Positions 15,966-25,898 of a stretch of DNA of 41,250 nt are shown piece by piece. Under the pieces are notes generated by a model. That model was not told the origin of the DNA and did no database searches. It worked only from the letters and a program-made list of their open reading frames with translations. Every line of letters starts with the position of its first letter. Within the stretch, counting starts at the first letter, position 1. The position numbers were made by a program, and so were the translations under genes. This DNA is from CAYWGR01 sp964458015 (lineage in GTDB: Bacteria > Planctomycetota > Planctomycetia > Pirellulales > Thermoguttaceae), in contig CAYWGR010000025.1 in the NCBI GenBank assembly GCA_964458015.1, positions 1 through 41,250 of the forward strand, written 5' to 3'.

Positions 15966-18203
15966 ATGCCATCCTTCCTTCATCCAGCCCTGTTCTGGAC
16001 AGTAGGCCTGCCGAGCCTCGGCGTGGTGGCGCTGCCGGTGTTGATCCATCTGATCAACATGATGCGTCACAAGCGGGTGGAATGGGCGGCGATGGAGTTT
16101 TTGCTGGTCAGCCAGAAGAAAAACCGCACCTGGGTGTTGCTCAAGCAGTTTCTACTGCTGCTGCTTCGGATGATCGCCGTTGCGGCCGTCGTTTTGCTGG
16201 TGGCGCAGCCGGTTCTGCAAAATCGCTGGGGAAATCTGCTGGGCGGCATACGCACCCACCATATCGTCCTGCTCGACGATAGTTTTTCCATGTCGGATCG
16301 CTGGGAAGACACCAGCGCCTTTGCCGAGGCGAAACGCGTGGTCGAACGCATCGCAACCGATGCCGTGCGCGAAGTGAATCCACAAACGTTCACGCTTCTG
16401 CGTTTTTCCCACGTCGGTCGTGCCCAACGATCGGCCGCATCCGACTTCACCAAACAGCCCGTCAATGCGCAATTCGCCGACCAGTTGAGCGAACTGTTGG
16501 GCAAAATCAAAGTAACCCAAACCTCGGCTGAACCCAAGCCGGCGATCCAGGCCGTCGCCCAATTGCTTGGAGAAAACGACGGCGAGCGCCGCATCGTCTA
16601 TGTGATTTCCGATTTTCGCACGCGCCAATGGGAACACCCCACGGATCTGCGAGCGGAACTGCTTCGACTTGATGAAGCAGGCGCGGATATCCGCTTGGTC
16701 AACTGCGTCGATCGCATAAGGCCCAATCTCGCGATTGTTTCGCTTGCTCCCACCGAGGGCATCCGTGCCGCGGGCGTTCCCTGGTTCATGGAAGCGGCCG
16801 TGCAGAACTTCGGCGACGCCCCGGCTCGTGACGTAACGGTCGTCCTTAGTGAAGACGGCCATGGCCGGCCGTCGATCACGATGGCCGAAATTCCGCCGGG
16901 CAAAGTCGTGAAGGAACGATTCCTTGTCAATTTTCCACAAGCGGGCCATCACGAAATCACCGCGCGGCTCGAAAGCGACGCCGTGGCGGCCGACAATTTC
17001 CGCTATTACTCGCTCGAATTGCCCTCGGATGTGCCGGTGCTTCTTGTCGATGGCGATCCCGACGCTCTCGACGGACGCTACCTAAGCTGGGCGCTCGCGC
17101 CCGGTTCGCCGGTGAAAACGGGCCTTCGGCCGCAAATCGAAACGCCGCGTTTCCTGAGCCAAAAACCGCTCGGAGGCTACGCCGTCATCAATTTGTTGAA
17201 CGTCGATCGGCTCGACTCGTCGGCCGTTGAGGCTTTAGAGAAATACGTCGCCGCCGGCGGCGGTCTTACGTTTTTCCTCGGCGAGCGTTCACAGGCGAAA
17301 TACTTCAACGATGTCCTGTACCGCGACGGCAAGGGGCTTTTCCCCGTGCCCTTGGCTCGGCAAGCCGAGTTAGTGGTCGATCGTCTCGAACCCGCGCCCG
17401 ACGTGCAGGTGGGCGATCATTTTATCTTCCGGATTTTTACGACGAAGAGGAACACATTCCTGCAAACGGTCACCGTCGAGCGGTATTTTGCCGTGCCGGA
17501 AGGATGGCGTCCACCGACGGATTCGACTGTCCGCGTGGCGGCACATCTGCGCAACGGCGCGCCGTTGATGGTCGAGCGCCGTTTCGGCAAGGGCCGTGTC
17601 GCGGCGTTTTTGACGACGGCCGCCCCCACTTGGAATAATTGGGCCCGGAACCCAAGCTTCGTCGTCGTTCTTCAAGATTTGCAGGCCTATTTATCGGAGC
17701 GTCCCGCGACCGATCAAACACGGCTGGTGGGTTCGCCGCTCGATATCACGTTGGACCGGGCCGCTTATCAACCGCAAGTGCGTTTCACTTCGCCGGCCGA
17801 AGGCGAGACGTCGACGAATGCGGCCAACGCCGTGCCGACGGCCGACGGCCTCATGATCGCCTCGCTTGCCGACACCGATCAAAGCGGTTTCTACGAAGTT
17901 CGGCTGACGCGCAACGATGGCGCGATCGAAACCCGCCGTTATGCCGTCAACGTCGATCCGGCCGAAGGTGATTTATCGGCCCTGAACGCCGAACAACTGG
18001 CATCGCGTCTCGAAGGCGTCCGATACAAATACGAGCAGGCCTCGGCCTTCCAGTCGAGTACGAGCGAGATTTCCGGCTATAACCTTTCCGAAGCTCTGCT
18101 ATACGGTCTGATTCTGCTTCTGCTCGGCGAGCAGGCTCTTGCCTTGTCTGCCGGCTATCATACATCGGCACGGCGCAATCTCGCACCAGGAAGCGCCGCA
18201 TGA
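15966..18203 (+). CDS. BatA-type membrane protein with VWA domain
   Basis: This 745-aa protein begins with the aerotolerance/BatA N-terminal module: a first membrane segment (residues ~8-30, LPSLGVVALPVLIHLINMM), the HKRVEWAAMEFLL stretch, and a second membrane segment (~58-83). A VWA domain follows with the metal site DDSFS at 104-108. The middle holds a beta-sandwich and an alpha/beta part (VPVLLVDGDPDALDG) like the class I amidotransferase fold. A last hydrophobic helix lies near residues 712-732 (LLYGLILLLLGEQALAL). It probably sits in the inner membrane with its VWA domain in the periplasm-like space, as a MoxR partner. It has no Shine-Dalgarno sequence, because a heptamer array abuts the start. 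Its stop overlaps the next start by ATGA. Confidence 0.9.
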   Translation: MPSFLHPALFWTVGLPSLGVVALPVLIHLINMMRHKRVEWAAMEFLLVSQKKNRTWVLLKQFLLLLLRMIAVAAVVLLVAQPVLQNRWGNLLGGIRTHHIVLLDDSFSMSDRWEDTSAFAEAKRVVERIATDAVREVNPQTFTLLRFSHVGRAQRSAASDFTKQPVNAQFADQLSELLGKIKVTQTSAEPKPAIQAVAQLLGENDGERRIVYVISDFRTRQWEHPTDLRAELLRLDEAGADIRLVNCVDRIRPNLAIVSLAPTEGIRAAGVPWFMEAAVQNFGDAPARDVTVVLSEDGHGRPSITMAEIPPGKVVKERFLVNFPQAGHHEITARLESDAVAADNFRYYSLELPSDVPVLLVDGDPDALDGRYLSWALAPGSPVKTGLRPQIETPRFLSQKPLGGYAVINLLNVDRLDSSAVEALEKYVAAGGGLTFFLGERSQAKYFNDVLYRDGKGLFPVPLARQAELVVDRLEPAPDVQVGDHFIFRIFTTKRNTFLQTVTVERYFAVPEGWRPPTDSTVRVAAHLRNGAPLMVERRFGKGRVAAFLTTAAPTWNNWARNPSFVVVLQDLQAYLSERPATDQTRLVGSPLDITLDRAAYQPQVRFTSPAEGETSTNAANAVPTADGLMIASLADTDQSGFYEVRLTRNDGAIETRRYAVNVDPAEGDLSALNAEQLASRLEGVRYKYEQASAFQSSTSEISGYNLSEALLYGLILLLLGEQALALSAGYHTSARRNLAPGSAA

Positions 18204-20716
18204 CAAACTTCACGTCGATACTATTGGCCGACGACAATTTCCGCACGACGTTTGAATGGGGACGCATTCAATCGAACGCCGATTGGATTCTGCCAGTCGT
18301 CGGCTGCCTCGCGATTCTGTTGTTCGTTCGCTATCTTTACCGGCGCGATGCGGTCGAACTGCATCCTCTGTTGGGATGGTTGCTAACAGCCCTGCGCACG
18401 GCCGTTTTTTTCGGCCTGCTGATCCTTTTCCTACAACCCCATTGGCGATCCGAACGTGAGGTGGTCAAAAATTCACGCGCATTGCTGCTGGTGGATACGA
18501 GTCTGAGCATGGGCTTGACCGACGGTGAATCGACTTCGTCGCCTGCTGCAATAAGCCGCTCCCGGCAAATCGCTTCCGCATTGGCCGAGACCGACTTTTT
18601 GGCCCGCCTTCGCAAAGTTCATGATGTCGTCGTGATCCCCTTCAGCGAAGACCTGAAACAAGACCGTGCCATAACGCTGGGCAAGCAAATCGTTCCATCG
18701 CCTGGTAACAAGGAAGGAGCGGGCGATGAGAGCGGCAAGACACCATCCCCAACCTCACAATCCAACACCAAGATTGAGGGGACCAAAGCACCTGATTGGC
18801 CCAAGCTCCTCGCGCCCACCGGCTCCGAAACCCGACTCGGACAAGCCCTGCGGCAATTAGTGCAACTGGAGCGCAGTTCGCCTGTCTCGGGCATTATCGT
18901 ACTAAGCGACGGCGGCCAAAATGCCGGCGCTGCGCCCGATACCGCCGTTGAACTGGCAGCCGAAGCGAAAATCCCCGTTTTCACGGTCGGACTCGGTTCG
19001 GATAAGCAGCCTGCAAACGCGGCGGTATGCGATTTTGCCGTGCCCGCCCGAGCTTATCCCGGCGACCGTTACTCGGTAACCGGCTACATCCAAGCCCAAG
19101 GCATGGCCGGCAAAGTCGTGACGGTGCAACTACTTGCCCGATCCGCCGAAAACGGCAACAAAGGCGTGCATCAGGGAACCGGCGACATCGTCGAAACCCG
19201 GCAAATCACGCTCGGCGGCGACGGTGAAGTTTTGCCGGTCAAGTTCGAGCTAACGCCCGACTCGGCCGGACGCCGCACCCTTTGCTTCCGCATTCAACCT
19301 CCGCCCGGCGATCGCAACCTGGCTGATAACCTACGCGAGGCCGACATCGAAATCGTCAGCCGCAAAAACCATGTTCTGCTGCTGGCCGGCGGACCGACGC
19401 GCGAATATCAATTCCTACGAAGTCAACTATACCGCGATCGCGCCACCGCGGTCGATGTGTTGTTGCAATCGGCCAAGCCCGGGATTTCGCAAGAGGCCAA
19501 AAAAATCCTCGATGCCTTCCCCACCACGCGCGAAGAAATGTACGATTACGATTGCGTCGTGGGCTTCGACCCGAATTGGCAAGCCTTGAACGCAACGCAA
19601 ATCGGGCTGTTGGAAAAATGGGTCGGCGAGCAAGGCGGCGGTCTGATCGTAGTGGCCGGTTCGGCCTATGCGGGCCGAGGCATCGGCGGATGGACCGACG
19701 ACGCCGCGATGGCTCCCATTCGGAATTTGTATCCCGTCGAATTTCCCAACCGTCTGGCAGCCTTGGAAAACAACACCTACGCGGGCAAAGATCCTTGGCC
19801 GCTGGAATTCACGCGAGAAGGGGCCGAGGCCGATTTCCTTTGTCCCTGCGACACAGCGGCCGCCGGTCGTCAGGCTTGGGCCGGTTTTCCGGGCGTTTAT
19901 GGTTTTTGCCCCGTTCGCGGCGCCAAGCCGGGCGCAACGGTTTATGCACGTTTCTCCGATCCACGCACCGCCCAAAGCGGTCGCCAACCGGTTTACTTCG
20001 CCGGTCAATTCTATGGATCGGGCAGCGTGTTTTACATGGGCAGCGGCGAAATGTGGCGGCTTCGCACGCTCGACGAATCCTATTTCGAACAATTCTATAC
20101 CAAGCTGATCCGTCACGTTTCCCAGGGACGCCTGCTGCGCGGTTCGAGCCGCGGCGTACTGCTGGTCGGCCAAGATCGCTATCTTCTCGGCAATACGGTC
20201 GAAGTGCGAGCCCAACTAACCAATGCCCGGCTCGATCCGCTCGATTTGCCGAGCGTCAACTTGCAAGTCATTCAGCCCGACGGCGGCACCACGACGGTCG
20301 CGCTTCGAGCGGATAAATCGCGTGCTGGTTCTTACTCGGGCCAGTTCCCCGCACTGCAAGAGGGCACCTATCGCCTTGAGCTTCCCGTGCCGGAAAGCGG
20401 CAACGAGCGGCTCAGTCGCCGGATCCAAGTGAAAGTGCCGGACCTCGAACGCGAAAATCCGCGTCGTAACGATGCTCTGCTGAGTTCGATTGCGAAAAAC
20501 ACCGGAGGAAAATATTACGTAGGACTGCAAAACGCATTGATGGGCGACGGCCCTGATTCGCTGTCGCAACAATTGAAAGACCGAACCGCCACGACGATCC
20601 TTACGGCCGCTCCCAACCCCCAGTGGGAAGAAACTTGGATGCGGTGGATGATGATCGCCCTGTGCAGCTTGCTCTGCTTGGAGTGGCTCATTCGACGACT
20701 CATGAAATTGGCATGA
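18200..20716 (+). CDS. Second membrane VWA protein with amidotransferase-like domain
   Basis: This 838-aa protein starts by a 4-base ATGA overlap with the preceding VWA gene, indicating translational coupling. Two N-terminal membrane helices (residues ~30-46 and ~58-79) are followed by a VWA domain with DTSLS at 99-103 and, further on, GIIVLSDGGQNAGAAPD. Beta-sandwich regions follow, then an alpha/beta domain (HVLLLAGGPTREYQFLRSQL, GLLEKWVGEQGGGLIVVAGS) resembling the amidotransferase fold without a catalytic Cys in a GxCxG elbow. A C-terminal membrane helix lies at ~815-833. It is a paralogue in layout of the upstream protein, and I infer that both form a complex served by MoxR. Confidence 0.88.
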   Translation: MTNFTSILLADDNFRTTFEWGRIQSNADWILPVVGCLAILLFVRYLYRRDAVELHPLLGWLLTALRTAVFFGLLILFLQPHWRSEREVVKNSRALLLVDTSLSMGLTDGESTSSPAAISRSRQIASALAETDFLARLRKVHDVVVIPFSEDLKQDRAITLGKQIVPSPGNKEGAGDESGKTPSPTSQSNTKIEGTKAPDWPKLLAPTGSETRLGQALRQLVQLERSSPVSGIIVLSDGGQNAGAAPDTAVELAAEAKIPVFTVGLGSDKQPANAAVCDFAVPARAYPGDRYSVTGYIQAQGMAGKVVTVQLLARSAENGNKGVHQGTGDIVETRQITLGGDGEVLPVKFELTPDSAGRRTLCFRIQPPPGDRNLADNLREADIEIVSRKNHVLLLAGGPTREYQFLRSQLYRDRATAVDVLLQSAKPGISQEAKKILDAFPTTREEMYDYDCVVGFDPNWQALNATQIGLLEKWVGEQGGGLIVVAGSAYAGRGIGGWTDDAAMAPIRNLYPVEFPNRLAALENNTYAGKDPWPLEFTREGAEADFLCPCDTAAAGRQAWAGFPGVYGFCPVRGAKPGATVYARFSDPRTAQSGRQPVYFAGQFYGSGSVFYMGSGEMWRLRTLDESYFEQFYTKLIRHVSQGRLLRGSSRGVLLVGQDRYLLGNTVEVRAQLTNARLDPLDLPSVNLQVIQPDGGTTTVALRADKSRAGSYSGQFPALQEGTYRLELPVPESGNERLSRRIQVKVPDLERENPRRNDALLSSIAKNTGGKYYVGLQNALMGDGPDSLSQQLKDRTATTILTAAPNPQWEETWMRWMMIALCSLLCLEWLIRRLMKLA

Positions 20717-20725
20717 CCTTAACCC

Positions 20726-20748
20726 TTGAACATTAATCATTGAACATT
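20726..20748 (+). repeat. Short tandem repeat TTGAACATT x2
   Basis: TTGAACATT occurs at 20726 and 20740, giving a 14-base period in the 51-bp gap between the second VWA gene and the DUF4175-like gene. It is short, and its role is unknown. Confidence 0.5.
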
Positions 20749-20767
20749 TAGTTTCACGCATTCCCCC

Positions 20768-23023
20768 ATGACCGACCTTGAGCGAAAGGACCGACCGACG
20801 CTTGCTCCCGCCGTTTCGACGGTGCTGGACGCGCTGCGCCGTCGCATTCGCCGCTACATTTGGCTGGAAGGCATCAGTGCGTCGATTGCCTGGTTGGGCG
20901 TTGCGTTTTGGACTACCTTGGCCGTCGATTGGTTCTTCGAACCGCCCACCGTGGTGCGCGGCATGATGTTGCTTGGGATTCTCGCCGGTCTGGCGGCCGT
21001 CGTCTTCCAACTGATCGGTCGTCGCATCTTTGTGCGCATCACCGACGGCAACGCCGCCACGGTGTTGGAGCGGCGTTTCCCCCAGCTCGACGATAGCCTG
21101 CTGACGGCCGTGCTGCTTTCGGAATGTCCGGCGGGAGAACTGGAAATCGACCCTCGAATGCTGGCCGAAACTCGCGAGAAAGCCGAAAATCGGATCGCCG
21201 GCATCGATCTCAAGCAAGCATTCAACCCGCTGCCGCTTCGAACCAAATGCATTGCGGCGGCAACGCTGGCTTTTAGCATCGCGATGTTCGCCGCTTTGTT
21301 TCCCGAAAGCGTCGAGGTATGGACTCGCCGCGTATTGGCGCTGTCGGAAGAACTTTGGCCGCGGAATACACGCCTATTGGTCGATGGGTTCCAAGAAGGC
21401 GTTCAAAAAGTCGCACGAGGTTCCGACTTGGAAGTGATCACCCGGGCCGATGCATCGATGCCGCAGGTGCCGCAATCGGTTGAAGTGCGATATCGCACCG
21501 ACGGTGGCGGACGGGGCCGGGCCACGATGGATCGTCGCGGCATTGCACGCAACGCCGAGGACCAATACCAAGAATATGCCTACACGTTCCGAAGCATCTT
21601 GGCCGACGTCCATTTCGATGTCGTCGGGGGTGACGACCGCGTGGCCGATCGTTGGATTCAAGTGGTCGATAGTCCCGCGATACCGCCGATGACGCTTGAA
21701 TGCGCGTTGCCGGATTACATCGGGCGGAAACCTCTCCTGCTTTCGGTCAGCGGAGCCATGCAGATCCCGCAGGGCAGCCGCGTAACGGTTCATGCCGCGG
21801 CCGCCAATAAAGAGTTGGTCCAGGTACAAGTCAACCGCATCGTCGATGAACGGCCGCTGCCGGTCAAAGTTCTCGAACAAAACGATTTATCCGAAGACCG
21901 CCGCGGTTTCTCGTTAAAATTAGATCCGCTCGAAAAAGACACAACCCTGCTGTTCACGTTGACCGACACCGACGGCATTCGCAGCCGCGACCCCGTTCGA
22001 TTGGTGCTAACGCCCGTGGCCGATCAACCGCCGCAGATGGCCGTGCAGCTCGACGGGATCGGCGCCGCGATTACGGCCCTGGCCCGCATTCCGTTCGCCG
22101 GCCCAATTACCGACGACTACGGACTCGCCCGGACATGGTTTGAATATGCCGTGGATCAGCAAAAGCCCGGTGAAACCGTAATCCGCGATTTCAAAGACCG
22201 CCCGGCCGAGTTCAAATTGGCCAATGCGGCTTTGGAGATAAACGCATTGCAGCTTAAACCCGGCCAAAAGCTGGCCGTGTGCGTGAAGGCCGACGACCAT
22301 TGCAACCTGGGACGCACGCCGAACGTGTCGAGCAGCGAACGCTGGACGCTCGACGTTGTCACGCCCGCCCAATTGCGTTCGATGTTGGAGTCGCGCGAGC
22401 TAGTGCTTCGGCAGCGGTTCGAAAGAATCGTGCAGGAAGTGACCGAGATGCGAGACGTTTTGGCCCACTTGGAATTTGGACCGCCGACGGCCGTTGACGC
22501 CAAAAAGCCGGCGACTTCCGCCTCGGCCGACGGCGATGAGCCGGACAACTCGCCCGAACGGCAACGCAACCTGCGATTGCTGCGCGTCGAAGGCGCGCTG
22601 AGCAACTGCCGTAAAAGCGTCCCGGAGATTCAGGGGGTCGCCGAATCGTTCGACGACATCCGAAAACAATTAATCAACAACCGCATCGACACCGAGGAGC
22701 TGAAAAACCGGCTGCAAAACGGGATTGCCGAACCGCTGCGCAAAATCGTCGATCCGATGTTCCCCGAGTTGGAACGACGGCTTGAAGAGCTTCAGGCGGC
22801 GTTGGAAAACATGGAAAAAGCCCCCGGTCTGCGCAATCGTGCCCAGCAGCAGACCGACGACATCCTGTTGGCCATGCGAAAAGTTCTCGACCGCATGATC
22901 GAATTGGAGAATTTCAACGAGGCGGTCGAATTGCTGCGCGGTATTATTTCTTCAGAGGAACAACTGCGCGAACAAACCCAGCAGCGTCACAAACAGAAAA
23001 TCCGGGATTTATTAAAGGACTAA
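20768..23023 (+). CDS. Large membrane-anchored protein, DUF4175-like, unknown function
   Basis: This 751-aa protein has three N-terminal membrane helices (residues ~35-55, 62-83 and 160-179). A long extracytoplasmic part follows with Ig-like/beta-rich regions (LECALPDYIGRKPLLLS, SGAMQIPQGSRVTVHA), then a helical C-terminus rich in Glu, Arg and Gln that should form coiled coils (~550-751). The topology and the mix of beta domains and coiled coils resemble DUF4175 proteins; the name is a similarity call, not a proven assignment. Its stop is 4 bases before the ATG of the coiled-coil protein gene. It always stays in the same run with the VWA genes here, so a structural role in the same envelope complex is my inference. 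Confidence 0.75.
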   Translation: MTDLERKDRPTLAPAVSTVLDALRRRIRRYIWLEGISASIAWLGVAFWTTLAVDWFFEPPTVVRGMMLLGILAGLAAVVFQLIGRRIFVRITDGNAATVLERRFPQLDDSLLTAVLLSECPAGELEIDPRMLAETREKAENRIAGIDLKQAFNPLPLRTKCIAAATLAFSIAMFAALFPESVEVWTRRVLALSEELWPRNTRLLVDGFQEGVQKVARGSDLEVITRADASMPQVPQSVEVRYRTDGGGRGRATMDRRGIARNAEDQYQEYAYTFRSILADVHFDVVGGDDRVADRWIQVVDSPAIPPMTLECALPDYIGRKPLLLSVSGAMQIPQGSRVTVHAAAANKELVQVQVNRIVDERPLPVKVLEQNDLSEDRRGFSLKLDPLEKDTTLLFTLTDTDGIRSRDPVRLVLTPVADQPPQMAVQLDGIGAAITALARIPFAGPITDDYGLARTWFEYAVDQQKPGETVIRDFKDRPAEFKLANAALEINALQLKPGQKLAVCVKADDHCNLGRTPNVSSSERWTLDVVTPAQLRSMLESRELVLRQRFERIVQEVTEMRDVLAHLEFGPPTAVDAKKPATSASADGDEPDNSPERQRNLRLLRVEGALSNCRKSVPEIQGVAESFDDIRKQLINNRIDTEELKNRLQNGIAEPLRKIVDPMFPELERRLEELQAALENMEKAPGLRNRAQQQTDDILLAMRKVLDRMIELENFNEAVELLRGIISSEEQLREQTQQRHKQKIRDLLKD

Positions 23024-23027
23024 CGGC

Positions 23028-24656
23028 ATGTTTTTCCGCAAACGACTTCCGAGGATGCTCGTTTTAGCGGCTTTAACGCTGCTGCCGCGTCCCTGCGCGC
23101 TGTTGGCCCAGCCAAAACCGAACGCAACGCCCGCCGCGGAAAAAACCGCGAAGGATGCCGAATCCGGCTCGACCGACAAGCTTTCCCTCGAACAGCAACG
23201 CATTGCCGACAAATACAAGCATCTTGAAGACGTGCTGCTCCGCATGGCGGAACTCAACGCCGCGACCGATCCCCGCCGGGCCGCACTCTTGAAAAAAGCG
23301 GTGGCCCAAAGCAAAGACAAGCTGATCGCCGTCCAGTTGGACCGGCTGGTGGAAATGCTGGGCAAGGACCAGCTTTCCAAAGCCCTGGAAAACCAAAAAG
23401 ACGTCGATCAAGACCTCCGTGCGATTCTAGAACTGTTGATGAGCGAAAATCGCGCAAAACGGATCGAAAGCGAAAAAGCCCGAATCCGCGAGTTTCTCAA
23501 ACGCATCAACGGCATCATCAAACAAGAAAAAGACATCCAAGGCCGCACCGCCGGCGGCGACGATCCCAAGCGGCTGGCCGGTGAACAGCAAAAAGTCGCG
23601 GGCAAAACCGGTGAGTTGGCCAAGGACGTTCAGAAAAACGAAGAGCAGAAAGCGGAAGGAGAAAAAGGCGAACCGTCGAAGGAGCAAAACGATAAGAAGG
23701 ACGGCGGCAAGGATCAAGGCAAGAATGACCAAGGCAAGAAGAATCAAGGCGACAAGGGGGAAGGCAGCAAGGGCCAAGGCAGCCCGGAAAAATCGGAAGA
23801 CGCCAAAGGGCAAGAACAATCCAAGCCGTCGGCCACGCAAAGCTCCGTCCGCAAGCGACTCGAAGCCGCGGAACAGCGCATGAAAGAGGCCGACGCCAAG
23901 CTCAAGGAAGCGGAACGTCAGGGCGCCGTCGAGAAACAGGAAGAAGCAATTCGTCAGCTTCAGACCGCCAAGGCACAATTGGAAGAGATTTTGCGCCAGC
24001 TTCGCGAGGAAGAAATCGAGCGCGTTCTGGCCATGCTCGAAGCCCGCTTCCGCAAAATGCTCCAGATGCAGGAAGAAGTCTACGACGGCACCGTGCGGCT
24101 CGATAAAGTGCCGCAAGCCGAACGGACGCACAACCATGAAATCGAGGCTAGTCGCTTGAGCGGCAAGGAAACGCAAATCGTCGTTGAAATCGACAAGGCC
24201 CTGCTGCTATTGCGCGACGACGGCAGCGCCATGGCGTTTCTCGAAGCATCCGAGCAAATGCGCGACGACATGCAGCAGGTCGTCGAACGCCTGGCCCAGG
24301 TCAAATTGGGGAAAATGACGCAAAACCTTGAGGAAGACATCCTTGCCGCCCTCAAGGAAATGATCGAAGCCCTGAAAAAAGCCCAAAAAGATCAAGCCTC
24401 TCGAAAAACTCCGCCGGGGCAAGCACCATCGCCGGGGCAACCCCAGGACCCGCCCTTGGTCGATGTATTGTCAGAGTTAAAAATGATTCGTGCGTTGCAG
24501 ATGCGCGTGAACACGCGCACGGCCCGCTTCACGAAAATGCTCGACGGCGAACAGGCCGACAACGCCGAGTTGGTCGGCGCGATCCGCACACTGGCCGAAC
24601 GTCAACGACGGATTTTCCGAATTACCAGCGATCTTCAAATGGGGAAAAACCAATGA
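23028..24656 (+). CDS. Exported coiled-coil protein with low-complexity Lys/Gly/Gln/Asp linker
   Basis: This 542-aa protein has a signal peptide (MFFRKRLPRMLVLAALTLL, cleavage near residues 26-28). Residues ~45-180 are charged helices. Residues ~185-290 are a hydrophilic linker built from short repeats such as DQGKNDQGKKNQGDKGEG. Residues ~290-450 are a long coiled coil (RLEAAEQRMKEADAKLKEAE, LREEEIERVLAMLEARFRKM). A Pro-rich stretch precedes the final helical segment. I do not recognise a catalytic domain. The start has no strong ribosome site but lies 4 bases after the upstream stop, so coupling is likely. It looks like a scaffold or tether partner of the preceding membrane protein. Confidence 0.8.
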   Translation: MFFRKRLPRMLVLAALTLLPRPCALLAQPKPNATPAAEKTAKDAESGSTDKLSLEQQRIADKYKHLEDVLLRMAELNAATDPRRAALLKKAVAQSKDKLIAVQLDRLVEMLGKDQLSKALENQKDVDQDLRAILELLMSENRAKRIESEKARIREFLKRINGIIKQEKDIQGRTAGGDDPKRLAGEQQKVAGKTGELAKDVQKNEEQKAEGEKGEPSKEQNDKKDGGKDQGKNDQGKKNQGDKGEGSKGQGSPEKSEDAKGQEQSKPSATQSSVRKRLEAAEQRMKEADAKLKEAERQGAVEKQEEAIRQLQTAKAQLEEILRQLREEEIERVLAMLEARFRKMLQMQEEVYDGTVRLDKVPQAERTHNHEIEASRLSGKETQIVVEIDKALLLLRDDGSAMAFLEASEQMRDDMQQVVERLAQVKLGKMTQNLEEDILAALKEMIEALKKAQKDQASRKTPPGQAPSPGQPQDPPLVDVLSELKMIRALQMRVNTRTARFTKMLDGEQADNAELVGAIRTLAERQRRIFRITSDLQMGKNQ

Positions 24657-25762
24657 CCGACGCTTCCTCATTGCAAACGATTATCTTAACAAGATGTTCC
24701 GACCGCGGGGCTTTATGCAACGGCTGGATATTTTCACCGCGTTTCTACTTCGTACAGACCGCATCAACGCTTATATTGGTATTGTTGAGCGCGGCATCCT
24801 TGTCGGCAACCGCTTGGCAGCCCCCGAAGGCCCTGGAGATTAAAAGCCAAGTTTTTGCTTGGCTGGACGCGAAGAAAATCGAGCCCGGCGTGCGCACGAA
24901 AATCGAGCCGATCTGGTCCGACTTGCCATCGTCCGTCTCCGAAGACGAACTGCTGGTGCGATTAGCGCGAACCTACGCCGCTTTCGACGCCAACGCGGCA
25001 AAGCTATTTGCGATATGTTCCGAACCGCGCAGTCAACTGGTCTTGCCAAGCCAGGCATGGCTGGCCGACAGTTCCGCGCCGCGGCTTTTCGCCGCGAACA
25101 TGCGGTTGCTTTATGCCCGATGGCTTGTTCACGAATCCATGTTCGAGGAGGCTCAAGAACAGTTGGCCGGCCTTTCGCCCTCGGATGTCGTCGCTCCCGC
25201 ATCGCTATTGTTCAATCAAAGCGTCGTCTCTCATGCCTTGCTGAACAAGGAGTCCGGTCTGAAGTCGATCGACGAGCTTCTGCAAGGATCCGAGGCCAGT
25301 CCCAGACGCTACATCGCCTTGGCCCGGCTGATGCAAGAAGATTTGAAAGGACTGCAAGAAGACACGCTCGACCACATCGCTCGGCGCATGGAAGACATCC
25401 GCCGCCGGCTCGATCTGGGCCGTGCCGGACCTAAAGTCCGGAAGGTCGAGGACGGCGTGATCGAGTCGCTCGATAAAATGATTAAAAAAATCGAAGACCA
25501 GCAACAACAGCAACAGCAGGCCGAGGGCAGCGCCGACAGCATCCAATCGAACAATCCCGCAAACGACAGCACACCGATGGGCGGCAAAGGCCGCGGCGAT
25601 GTCACAAAGAAAAACATCGGTTCCGGCAGCGGTTGGGGCGATTTGCCGCCCAAGGAACGTGAAGAAGCCTTGCAACAGATTGGCCGCGAGCTTCCGGCCC
25701 ATTACCGCGACGCCATCGAGCAGTATTTTCGACGCATGGCGGCAGAAAGCGGGAAGAAATAG
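24653..25762 (+). CDS. Exported Gln-rich helical protein of unknown function
   Basis: This 369-aa protein overlaps the coiled-coil gene by ATGA. A hydrophobic segment at residues ~33-53 (FVQTASTLILVLLSAASLSA) is probably a signal or anchor; the 30 residues before it are unusually long, so a later start cannot be excluded. Residues ~55-260 are helical. The segment around 265-300 includes a run of seven Gln, followed by a Gly/Ser-rich linker (GGKGRGDVTKKNIGSGSGWG). The C-terminus ends in a short helical motif (DLPPKEREEALQQIGRELP, then HYRDAIEQYFRRMA) that I recognise as recurrent at the end of planctomycete proteins in this gene neighbourhood. No enzymatic motif is visible. A heptamer array begins 4 bp after its stop. 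Confidence 0.75.
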   Translation: MTDASSLQTIILTRCSDRGALCNGWIFSPRFYFVQTASTLILVLLSAASLSATAWQPPKALEIKSQVFAWLDAKKIEPGVRTKIEPIWSDLPSSVSEDELLVRLARTYAAFDANAAKLFAICSEPRSQLVLPSQAWLADSSAPRLFAANMRLLYARWLVHESMFEEAQEQLAGLSPSDVVAPASLLFNQSVVSHALLNKESGLKSIDELLQGSEASPRRYIALARLMQEDLKGLQEDTLDHIARRMEDIRRRLDLGRAGPKVRKVEDGVIESLDKMIKKIEDQQQQQQQAEGSADSIQSNNPANDSTPMGGKGRGDVTKKNIGSGSGWGDLPPKEREEALQQIGRELPAHYRDAIEQYFRRMAAESGKK

Positions 25763-25765
25763 GAG

Positions 25766-25786
25766 TTAGTGGTTAGTGGTTAGTGA
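25766..25786 (+). repeat. Heptamer array TTAGTGR x3 (element B)
   Basis: Three contiguous units (TTAGTGG, TTAGTGG, TTAGTGA) start 4 bases after the stop of the Gln-rich gene. The sequence after the array resembles the sequence after element A's left array: CAGGCAAAAGAT at 25794 against CAGACAAATGAT at 15688, then TACAAAT in both. Confidence 0.7.
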
Positions 25787-25898
25787 AGAGAATCAGGCAA
25801 AAGATGTTTAATAAGCATGGTTCTACAAATGCCATTACCCGGCGATAAGCCGATATAAATACGACGGATATTTGCTATAATTATCAATAAGGCGATTT

